A stretch of 5,418 nt of DNA from assembly GCA_963693635.1 (NCBI GenBank), contig CAVOBC010000329.1:1-5418 (forward strand), in the 5' to 3' direction. Positions within the stretch are counted from its first letter, which is position 1; each line of letters opens with the position of its first letter. The DNA is from CAVOBC01 sp963693635. GTDB taxonomy: Bacteria; Pseudomonadota; Gammaproteobacteria; Pseudomonadales; Azotimanducaceae. The notes under the pieces are model-generated. The model ran no database searches. It was not told where the DNA came from and was given only the letters and a program-made list of their open reading frames with translations. The translations under genes and the position numbers were made by a program. Shown here one piece after another: positions 1 through 5,029 of the stretch.

Positions 1-19
1 ACGACTAACCAGGCCAGGA

Positions 20-1000
20 TTGACCAGGCCACGATTGACGACGAACGTGTCGATCGCTGAAATACTTGACCTGCTGCGCCTGTTCGGCGGCTTCGTTTAT
101 CTCCTCCTCGGAGGCGATCTGTTGGTCCGAGGCGCACTCGGGCTGTCTAAAAGGAGCAATATCCCCCCCGCAATCGTCGGCCTGACGGTTGTTGCCATGG
201 GCACCTCTGCCCCGGAACTTATGGTGTCATCCTTCTCGGCGCTGTCGGGATACCCGAGCATCGCCGTTGGCAATGTCGTCGGCAGCAATATCGCTAATGT
301 GCTGCTTGTCCTCGGTGTGCCGGTGCTCATCCATCCAATCGTCTGCAATGAAGAGAGCCTGCTGAAACAGACGGGGTTCATGATCGGAGTGTCACTGCTC
401 TTTATCGTTCTGTGTTTTCTGAGTCCGATTGGCCGTGGGTCGGGCATCTTCCTTCTGTCGCTACTGATGTGTTTTTTGATCCTGACGATGCGCGGTGCGG
501 CTGTCATACCGATGGATGACCCGGTCGAGGAACTTGAACGTGGGCTCGGTTTGCCCGACCGGCGCTGGGCCATCGGACTCTTCATTCTGCTGGGCGGCGT
601 CATGTTGCCAACCGGGGCCAGTCTTGCGGTAGAAGGTGCGATTGGCCTCGCCGGCTCCTGGGGCGTGTCTGAAGCCGTGATTGGGCTTAGCCTCATTGCG
701 CTCGGTACGTCGCTGCCGGAATTGAGCACAACGGTCATCGCGGCCCTGCACCGTAGTTCGGAGGTTGCACTCGGCAATGTGATCGGCAGCAATCTGTTTA
801 ACATTCTCGCGGTCATGGGGTTTACTGCTGTTCTCGTTCCCCTACCGGTCGAGGAGTCGATCCTTCGCTATGATCTATGGGTAATGTTTGGCGCTTCAAT
901 CATGCTTTGGGTGTTCGTCCTCGCCCGCGGTACGATCGGACGGTGGTGGGGCGTCGCGTTCCTGGGCGGTTATGTATCGTATCTGGTGTCGATTTTCTGA
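20..1000 (+). CDS. Calcium/sodium antiporter, CaCA family (YrbG-like)
   Basis: Inner-membrane exchanger expected to move Ca2+ (or another cation) against Na+ or H+. The 326-residue product has the two inverted alpha repeats that define the CaCA family. Alpha-1 is at about residues 53-98, with GTSAPE and GNVVGSN; alpha-2 is at about 221-267, with GTSLPE and GNVIGSN. The acidic residue of each GTSxPE motif is the known cation ligand in this family, and both are present. Hydrophobic segments fill the protein except for a charged loop at about 165-182 that separates the halves, and the length matches bacterial members. The start is uncertain: the frame is open to the left edge, with TTG at 20 and GTG at 47 as candidates, neither with a clear ribosome site, so the true start could lie outside the window. 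A SulP transporter follows on the same strand after about 70 bp. The family call is secure; the ion transported is inferred. Confidence 0.93.
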   Translation: MTRPRLTTNVSIAEILDLLRLFGGFVYLLLGGDLLVRGALGLSKRSNIPPAIVGLTVVAMGTSAPELMVSSFSALSGYPSIAVGNVVGSNIANVLLVLGVPVLIHPIVCNEESLLKQTGFMIGVSLLFIVLCFLSPIGRGSGIFLLSLLMCFLILTMRGAAVIPMDDPVEELERGLGLPDRRWAIGLFILLGGVMLPTGASLAVEGAIGLAGSWGVSEAVIGLSLIALGTSLPELSTTVIAALHRSSEVALGNVIGSNLFNILAVMGFTAVLVPLPVEESILRYDLWVMFGASIMLWVFVLARGTIGRWWGVAFLGGYVSYLVSIF

Positions 1001-1070
1001 TTCCCCGGGTGCGTCTCCGTCCCAGACGTCATGTCGCGGACAGCCCTCTCACCACGAGCACGCCCTGACT

Positions 1071-2798
1071 GTGTTGACCCGCCTTGTCCCCCGACTTGTC
1101 CCCCTCATTGCACACGTGCGCAGCTATCGCGTTGACCATCTGCGCCAGGACGGCGTTGCGGGAACGGTCGTGCTCTTTATCACGATTCCCCAGGCGATTG
1201 CATATGCGTTCTTAGCCGGGTTACCCGCGGAAGCGGGACTCTACGCGGCGCTCGCGGGGTTGCTTGGCTATGCTGTCTTTGGCAGCAGCAAGGTGCTCGC
1301 GGTTGGGCCGACCGCGATCATTGCCATGATGACGCTGGAGGCCTCGCGCGCGCTCGCGGCCGATGGCACAGTCGACCCGGCCGAGGTCGCGGTCAAACTT
1401 GCGCTTCTGACCGGAGGCGTGTTGCTGCTCCTTCGAGCGGTCAACTTCGGTGCCGTCATCAGTTTCCTCTCGCACGCAGTGGTCACGGGATTCATGACGG
1501 CCGCCGCGTCACTGATCGTCATTAATCAACTGCCGGGACTCCTCGGTCTCACCCCATCGCCCGACACCAGCGTCACGAGCGTGATCAATCACGTGCTGAC
1601 GGGCCACAGTGATATCGATATGGCTGCTTTGGCTTTCGGTGGGTCCGCCATCGTCGCGCTGCTGTTGGCGCGCACGTGGCTCCCGGCGCTGTTTGCACGA
1701 GTGGCCTGGAACGGTCCGCTTGCAGATGCCATGGTCAAGTCGGCGCCGATGTTCATCGTCGTCGTTGCAACGCTGGTCGTCGCGGTGGTGGGCCAATTCG
1801 ATGACAGGGCATCGGTCCCCGTCGTCGGCCTGATTCCCGGCGAGTTGCCGTCGTTCGCGCTCATTGCGCCAACACTGCAGGAGGCACGTGAATTGCTTCC
1901 CAGCGCGCTGCTCATCGCGATGGTGGTCTTTATGGAAAGCACGTCCATCGGTACCGCGATGGCGAGTCGGCGCCGGGACAAGATCGAACCGAATCAGGAG
2001 TTAATTGGGCTGGGCGTTGCCAATTGTGCTGCCGCTATGATTGGTGGCTTTCCGGTTGCCGGCAGTTTTGCGCGCACGATCGTAAGTCAAGCAGCAGGAG
2101 CGGTCACGCCGATCGCGTCACTGGTTACGGCGCTTGGTTTGACTGCCACCTTGCTGTGGTTTGCGGATTTGTTCTATTACCTGCCGCAGGCGGCGCTGGC
2201 TGCAATTATTGTGATGTCTGCCTCTCAACTGATCGACCTGAGCCAGATCAAAAAGATCTTTACCTTCAATACGACCGACGGCGTGACGTTTGCATGCACT
2301 TTCCTGGCGGTCCTTGCAACCGGCGTTGAGAGTGGAATTCTCATCGGCGTTGTCATCTCCTTTGTGCTGCTGATCCGTTCGAGCAGTCAACCTCATATTG
2401 CTGTCGTTGGACGTGTCGGCGACTCCGAGCATTTCCGAAACATCGAACGGCATCAGGTACGAACCTCGCCGAGAGTGCTGGCGATGCGTGTCGATGAAAG
2501 TCTCTATTTCGTCAACACGCGTTACATTGAGAACTTTCTGTTCGGTCGGGTGGCTGACCAACCTGACCTTGAGCACATCCTGCTGATATGCACGGCGACC
2601 AACTTTATTGATACCAGTGGGCTCGAGATGCTCGAGGAGTTGTCTGACAATCTGGAGTCGGTCGGGGTTACGTTGCATCTCGCGGAGGTTAAGGGTCCCG
2701 TCATGGACAAGCTGCAGGACACAGACTTCTTCCGGCGCATGCGCGGCAAGGTGTTTTTCACAACGGACATCGCGATGCTCGAGTTGGCAGACGTTTGA
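1071..2798 (+). CDS. SulP family inorganic anion transporter with STAS domain
   Basis: Inner-membrane SulP (SLC26-type) permease. Family members carry sulfate, bicarbonate or other anions, often with Na+ or H+, and the sequence does not settle which. From GTG 1071 the product has 575 residues, the usual bacterial length. The N-terminal core has PQAIAYAFLAGLPAEAGLY (about 40-58) and the family's VGPTA motif (about 78-82). A conserved membrane stretch follows, with FMESTSIGTAMASRR, GGFPVAGSFART and a TM14-like region ending in VISFVLLIRSSS. The cytoplasmic C-terminal STAS domain spans about 450-570 and contains FIDTSGLEMLEEL; Ser516 sits where SpoIIAA-type STAS proteins are phosphorylated. The frame is open back to 888, but that part overlaps the antiporter and reads as non-membrane, low-similarity sequence, so GTG 1071 (or TTG 1074) is the better start. 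No strong ribosome site is seen, which fits translation within an operon with the antiporter. Confidence 0.92.
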   Translation: MLTRLVPRLVPLIAHVRSYRVDHLRQDGVAGTVVLFITIPQAIAYAFLAGLPAEAGLYAALAGLLGYAVFGSSKVLAVGPTAIIAMMTLEASRALAADGTVDPAEVAVKLALLTGGVLLLLRAVNFGAVISFLSHAVVTGFMTAAASLIVINQLPGLLGLTPSPDTSVTSVINHVLTGHSDIDMAALAFGGSAIVALLLARTWLPALFARVAWNGPLADAMVKSAPMFIVVVATLVVAVVGQFDDRASVPVVGLIPGELPSFALIAPTLQEARELLPSALLIAMVVFMESTSIGTAMASRRRDKIEPNQELIGLGVANCAAAMIGGFPVAGSFARTIVSQAAGAVTPIASLVTALGLTATLLWFADLFYYLPQAALAAIIVMSASQLIDLSQIKKIFTFNTTDGVTFACTFLAVLATGVESGILIGVVISFVLLIRSSSQPHIAVVGRVGDSEHFRNIERHQVRTSPRVLAMRVDESLYFVNTRYIENFLFGRVADQPDLEHILLICTATNFIDTSGLEMLEELSDNLESVGVTLHLAEVKGPVMDKLQDTDFFRRMRGKVFFTTDIAMLELADV

Positions 2799-2853
2799 GC
2801 AGGCACTGGTAGCGTGGCGGGCCGTGGTCACGGCAGATCCGCACTTTCATTGG

Positions 2854-2893
2854 TTAACCCGATCATTTGTTAACCCGATCCGTATTAACCCGA
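2854..2893. repeat. Three spaced TTAACCCGAT repeats
   Basis: The 9-mer TTAACCCGA occurs at 2854-2862, 2870-2878 and 2885-2893. The first two copies are identical over 12 bp (GTTAACCCGATC at 2853 and 2869). Start-to-start spacing is 16 and 15 bp, roughly one and a half helical turns. This could be an iterated protein-binding site or a decayed tandem repeat. It resembles the second cluster at 2966-3011, which shares the CCCGA core. The repeats are seen directly; any regulatory role is inference. Confidence 0.6.
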
Positions 2894-2946
2894 TTTGAGG
2901 CGCTCGCCGTTTGTTGTATCAAGGCTGTTATCTGGAAGTGTCAACA

Positions 2947-3021
2947 ATGGACCCATGCCGACAACTCATCCCGACACTTATCCCGACACTTATCCCGATA
3001 ACTCATCCCGACACCGCATGA
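2947..3021 (+). CDS. Possible 24-residue leader peptide over the tandem repeat
   Basis: ATG 2947 opens a 24-codon frame ending in TGA at 3019-3021, with GGAAG (2934-2938) 8 nt upstream as a plausible ribosome site. The product begins MDPCRQLIPTLIPTLIP and ends PITHPDTA, so the DNA repeat gives a repeated Leu-Ile-Pro-Thr unit. Runs of Pro-Thr/Pro-Ile could slow ribosomes, as in leader peptides. It has no recognised homologue and could be a chance frame in a repeat. It lies about 180 bp before the sigma gene on the same strand. Confidence 0.25.
   Translation: MDPCRQLIPTLIPTLIPITHPDTA
2958..3020. repeat. Short tandem repeat, 12-13 bp units (CCGACACTTATC type)
   Basis: Five head-to-tail units: CCGACAACTCATC (2958-2970), CCGACACTTATC (2971-2982), CCGACACTTATC (2983-2994), CCGATAACTCATC (2995-3007) and a diverged CCGACACCGCATG (3008-3020). 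The two 12-bp middle units are identical and are flanked by two similar 13-bp units. Each junction makes a T(T/C)ATCCCGA word, close to the TTAACCCGA word of the upstream cluster. Too short and without spacers, so not a CRISPR array. Confidence 0.7.
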
Positions 3022-3101
3022 CGACGTCGCACGCTATGTCGCGGGACCCTGAACGTGCCGGCAAGTGAGTGCAGGAGAGCATTCCTTCCGCAACCATTCA
3101 T

Positions 3102-3128
3102 GGAACCAAAGCAATGTGCTGCCGTGAG
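3102..3128 (+). promoter_or_regulatory. Weak ECF-sigma promoter candidate
   Basis: GGAACC (3102-3107) is followed after 15 nt by CGTGAG (3123-3128). Many ECF promoters have a GGAAC -35 box and a CGT-containing -10 box with a 15-17 nt spacer, and ECF genes often activate their own transcription. The match is only to the core of each box, so this is a suggestion. The pair lies about 70 bp before the sigma start region. Confidence 0.22.
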
Positions 3129-3173
3129 TTCCCTGTGCGACAGCGCGGTAATTCGGCACCGTGAGATGCTGAT

Positions 3174-3211
3174 GGAGGACTTGAGGCATGGCTAGCAAAT
3201 GGCAGTGTTAG
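3174..3211 (+). promoter_or_regulatory. Strong Shine-Dalgarno and 7-codon leader frame overlapping the sigma gene start
   Basis: GGAGGA (3174-3179) is the best ribosome site in the region. Eight nt downstream is ATG 3188, which opens a frame MASKWQC that stops with TAG at 3209-3211, in a different frame from the sigma gene. The sigma gene's first ATG (3199) lies inside this mini-frame, 19 nt from GGAGGA and 12 nt from a weaker GAGG (3183-3186). Ribosomes loaded on the strong site would therefore translate the mini-frame first and could re-initiate at 3199 or 3244. The frames are seen; the coupling is inference. Confidence 0.3.
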
Positions 3212-3795
3212 CAGGTCTGACGACCCTGCAAACAGCAGCGGAGATGTCGCGTCGAGACGACGCCCTGATGGGTGCGTTCGCCCGGGGCAATGCGCAGGCC
3301 TTCGACGAGCTATACGCGCGTTACCGCGAGCCTCTGATGGGTTATCTATTTCGGCATTGCGGTGATGAGTCGATCGCGGGCGAGATGTTTCAGAACGTCT
3401 GGCTCCGTGTTGTTGCCGCAAAGTCGGGATTCGCGAGGCGTGGTCGGTTCAGGTCCTGGTTGTTCACCCTTGCTCATCACCCGCTCGTTGATTACTACCG
3501 GCGTGCCGAGAATCGGTATCGGCGTGAGCAATTCGACGACACGGCTGATTTGTCGCCGTCGATTCTGCGCAACGTACAGGTGGCTCGCGAGTTGAGCGAG
3601 CTTGAAAAGGTGCTGCGTCAGTTGCCTCGGGAACAGCAGGCAGTTTTCTACCTGCGGGAAGAGGGCGGGCTTTCTATCCGGGAGATCGCAGAAGTTGAAG
3701 AGATTAGTCTGGAAGCTGCCAAGAGCAGGTTGCGGTACGCCTATCGAAAGCTGCGTGGCGGACTCGCGCAGCACCATGACGAGGAGTCATCATGA
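3199..3795 (+). CDS. RNA polymerase sigma factor, ECF subfamily
   Basis: Alternative sigma factor that would direct core RNA polymerase to a small regulon. Of the 198 residues from ATG 3199, region sigma-2 covers about 34-102, with AFDELYARYREPLMGYLFRH, the FQNVWLRV segment and FRSWLFTLAHHPLVDYYRR. A short charged linker follows. Sigma-4 covers about 137-187, with LPREQQAVFYLREEGGLS and the helix-turn-helix REIAEVEEISLEAAKSRLRY. Only sigma-2 and sigma-4 are present, which defines the ECF type. Within sigma-2 the usual LAHN motif reads LAHH. The start is open: ATG 3199 has only a weak GAGG at 12 nt, while ATG 3244 (MSRRDDALM) fits the family's usual N-terminus better but has GGAG directly against the codon. 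The stop overlaps the ATG of the next gene (ATGA at 3792-3795), the usual arrangement for a sigma and its regulator or partner. No classical anti-sigma factor is recognisable in the window. Confidence 0.93.
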   Translation: MAVLAGLTTLQTAAEMSRRDDALMGAFARGNAQAFDELYARYREPLMGYLFRHCGDESIAGEMFQNVWLRVVAAKSGFARRGRFRSWLFTLAHHPLVDYYRRAENRYRREQFDDTADLSPSILRNVQVARELSELEKVLRQLPREQQAVFYLREEGGLSIREIAEVEEISLEAAKSRLRYAYRKLRGGLAQHHDEESS

Positions 3796-4272
3796 AGGAC
3801 TCGGACCGGGGCGGATCGGACCTGGAAAGGGTCGGACTCGAGCGGGTCGGACTGGAGCAAAGAGGATTGGGAATTCGCACGAGAGTTCGCGCCAGAGATT
3901 CAGTCGTTTCGAAACGGCAAGTCGGCGACGCCTGAGATTCCCCGGGCGGCAGATCGGCGGATCGCCGAGATCGGGCGGGCAGGAACAGGTCACCTGATGG
4001 CGCAACACGGGATTTTTGGAGAGGGTCCGCGCCTCGCGGTCCGTTTGCGTCGTCGCGAGATAACAAACCTGGGGTTTATTGATCAAACGGTACGCGCTGC
4101 CCCCGCCGGCGAAGGGGAAGAAGACGTCGTCGTCCTGATTCAGGAACTCGGCAACAGACGGGTCACCCGCATCAGTCTGGCGGTCCTCGGTAACAAAAAT
4201 CTGGCCACTGATGCGTTCGTCGGTAAAGAGCGAGATCTCGACGTCCACCGCAATCTTTGGAATCTCGTACAA
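3790..4272 (-). CDS. Small DUF6812-like protein with an abnormal C-terminal tail
   Basis: The start is TTG at 4270-4272, supported by AGGAG (plus-strand CTCCT, 4281-4285) with an 8-nt spacer; an in-frame stop lies further upstream. Residues 1-75 look like a genuine small domain: VDVEISLFTDERISGQIFV, then VAEFLNQDDDVFFPF, then YRLINKPQVCYLAT. This order (beta-rich start, SGxxF, FLNxxxxFFPF, LINK) resembles short proteins I associate with DUF6812; the name is from memory and the function is unknown. From about residue 80 (plus-strand positions below about 4047) the sequence becomes rich in Arg and Pro and is antisense to the damaged sigma-linked gene. It is probably read-through after loss of the native stop, and the real protein may have been about 80-100 residues. 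The gene lies 108 bp after the Nudix stop on the same strand and may be cotranscribed with it. Confidence 0.6.
   Translation of the reverse strand: MYEIPKIAVDVEISLFTDERISGQIFVTEDRQTDAGDPSVAEFLNQDDDVFFPFAGGGSAYRLINKPQVCYLATTQTDREARTLSKNPVLRHQVTCSCPPDLGDPPICRPGNLRRRRLAVSKRLNLWRELSCEFPILFAPVRPARVRPFPGPIRPGPSPS
3792..3996 (+). pseudogene. Small sigma-linked gene, frameshifted and lacking a normal end
   Basis: ATG 3792 overlaps the sigma stop, so translation should be coupled. As written, the frame ends after 46 codons at 3932 in Arg-rich sequence. From about 3832 a different frame reads like a real acidic protein: EDWEFAREFAPEIQSF, then PEIPRAADRRIAEI. The cause is visible: TCGGAC occurs at 3801, 3816, 3832 and 3847, with spacing 15, 16 and 15. 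The 16-bp unit contains AAAGGG (3826-3831). Removing one base there gives MKD, four 5-residue units (SDRGG, SDLEG, SDSSG, SDWSK) and then the EDWEFARE segment in one frame. The corrected frame then runs on without a sensible stop, antisense to the convergent gene, so its 3' part appears lost; the end given here is approximate. Position suggests an anti-sigma-like or accessory role, but I recognise no domain. Alternatives: a sequencing indel, or +1 frameshifting at AGG-G. Confidence 0.55.
3801..3861 (+). repeat. Four degenerate 15-bp coding repeats (TCGGAC units)
   Basis: Units begin at 3801, 3816, 3832 and 3847, each starting with TCGGAC. Units are 15, 16, 15 and 15 bp long. The strongest pair, GGGTCGGACTCGAGC (3829-3843) and GGGTCGGACTGGAGC (3844-3858), differs at one base. 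In the corrected frame each unit encodes Ser-Asp plus three variable residues, so the array looks like a coding minisatellite; the 16-bp unit is the frameshift site. Confidence 0.75.
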
Positions 4273-4380
4273 CGTTGGGGCTCCTGGGGTTTGGATCGAG
4301 CCATTCTGGATGGCACCTGTCTTGCTTTCAATCGTCCCGTCAATGGTCCTGTTATTTCACGATTACCGGGAGCAGCAGAT

Positions 4381-4881
4381 TCAACCATCAACCGTCTGGT
4401 CAACCATGACGCGACGATCGCTGAGGCGCTCGCCGTCAAACGTGAACCAGCCGGTCACAGTCTTGCCCGCAAGTACCTGCGGCAGCCAGTACCGGTCGTC
4501 GTCCCACATCCGGTCAAACGGTATCGAGGAGATCGGAAACCAAAGAGGAATGGCCTCGTCGGTTTCGGTGGGTGTGCCGCGATAACTCGCGGCCGTGAAA
4601 ACGTGACCGTGAATCTTCGGAAATGCATCTGAATGAAAGAAGAGTTCGCCGGCCGGTCGGACCTCACCGACATCGATGCACAGTTCTTCCCGGGTCTCGC
4701 GAATTGCACACTCAATGGGCGTTTCGCCAGGCTCAAGCCGGCCGCCCGGACCGTTGATGTTGCCAGCGCCCAGACCGCGTTTTTTGTGAATCAGCAGAAC
4801 CTCATCGTCACGAACGACGAAGAGCAGAGTCGCGACCTCATCGACGGACCAGTTTTCCCAATCGATCTCGGATACCTGCAT
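4381..4881 (-). CDS. MTH1-like Nudix hydrolase (oxidised purine nucleoside triphosphatase)
   Basis: Predicted to hydrolyse oxidised purine nucleotides such as 8-oxo-dGTP or 2-OH-dATP to monophosphates, keeping them out of DNA. The Nudix box lies at residues 47-69: G47, E53 and the R61-E62...E65-E66 metal-binding core. The box Gly before the last hydrophobic residue is Cys68. Similarity to human MTH1 extends beyond the box: GLGAGNINGPGG matches the region with MTH1 Asn33 (here Asn43), and MWDDDRYWLP matches the MTH1 Trp117/Asp119/Asp120 base-recognition site (here Trp126, Asp128, Asp129). RGTPTETDE and GWFTF also follow the MTH1 pattern. The length (166) is near the MTH1 length. ATG 4881 has AGGAG (plus-strand CTCCT, 4893-4897) 11 nt upstream. 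It lies between the AAA+ ATPase gene and the DUF6812-like gene on the same strand. Family confidence is high; the exact substrate is inferred from the recognition residues. Confidence 0.94.
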   Translation of the reverse strand: MQVSEIDWENWSVDEVATLLFVVRDDEVLLIHKKRGLGAGNINGPGGRLEPGETPIECAIRETREELCIDVGEVRPAGELFFHSDAFPKIHGHVFTAASYRGTPTETDEAIPLWFPISSIPFDRMWDDDRYWLPQVLAGKTVTGWFTFDGERLSDRRVMVDQTVDG

Positions 4882-4948
4882 GCTCTCGAATGCTCCTGTG
4901 CAGTTTCGGATCTGGCGTTCACCGCCTGCGTCCCCAGCCAGGACCCTC

Positions 4949-5029
4949 GCAGGGTGCTGAAAAAGTGCTTTCCTGTACTTTTTCAGAGTCGCGGGCCTCA
5001 GCCCGCAGGCTGCTTTTTCAGCAGCCTGC
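4949..5029. mobile_element. 81-bp palindromic MITE/REP-like element
   Basis: Imperfect 17-bp terminal inverted repeats bound the unit: GCAGGGTGCTGAAAAAG (4949-4965) against the complement of CTTTTTCAGCAGCCTGC (5013-5029), 16 of 17 matching. Inside are three further perfect stems: CTGAAAAAGT/ACTTTTTCAG (4957-4966 with 4977-4986, 10-nt loop), GCGGGC/GCCCGC (4991-4996 with 5001-5006, 4-nt loop) and GCAGGCTGCT/AGCAGCCTGC (5005-5014 with 5020-5029, 5-nt loop). No gene is inside and no target duplication is evident. Small palindromes of this type recur in many proteobacterial genomes. It may also act as an RNA structure at the 3' end of the ATPase transcript. Confidence 0.6.

Larger units (their letters stand above)
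2799..3187. other. Intergenic region upstream of the sigma factor gene
   Basis: About 390 bp with no convincing conventional gene. It carries a small inverted repeat just after the SulP stop (GCCGTG/CACGGC at about 2821-2834, without a T-run, so not a good intrinsic terminator). Two clusters of short CCCGA-core repeats lie at 2854-2893 and 2966-3011. A possible 24-codon reading frame is at 2947-3021, a weak ECF-promoter-like pair at 3102-3128, and a strong GGAGGA ribosome site at 3174-3179. The rest, about 3022-3100, shows nothing I can name. The promoter of the sigma gene should lie in this stretch. Confidence 0.6.

Noticed and set aside
97..816. 239-codon open frame on the minus strand
   Set aside because: Antisense to both conserved alpha repeats of the antiporter; Ser/Arg/Pro-rich shadow with no domain.
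888..1070. Upstream extension of the SulP reading frame
   Set aside because: It overlaps the clearly coding C-terminus of the antiporter and does not look like a SulP N-terminus; GTG 1071 gives a normal family length.
2118..2831. 237-codon open frame on the minus strand
   Set aside because: Antisense to the conserved SulP core and STAS domain; composition and residue order look like a shadow frame.
2821..2834. Terminator hairpin after the SulP gene
   Set aside because: The GCCGTG/CACGGC inverted repeat has almost no loop and no T-run.
2958..3020. CRISPR-like array
   Set aside because: The 12-13 bp units are directly adjacent with no spacers and no cas genes.
3997..4632. 211-codon plus-strand open frame starting MAQHGIFGEG
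   Set aside because: Antisense to the DUF6812-like gene and to the MTH1-like Nudix gene; no ribosome site. It is the run-on of the corrected sigma-linked frame.
4949..5029. Classical intrinsic terminator
   Set aside because: Stems are strong, but neither strand has a T-run directly after a GC-rich stem; the T-runs sit inside stems or loops.
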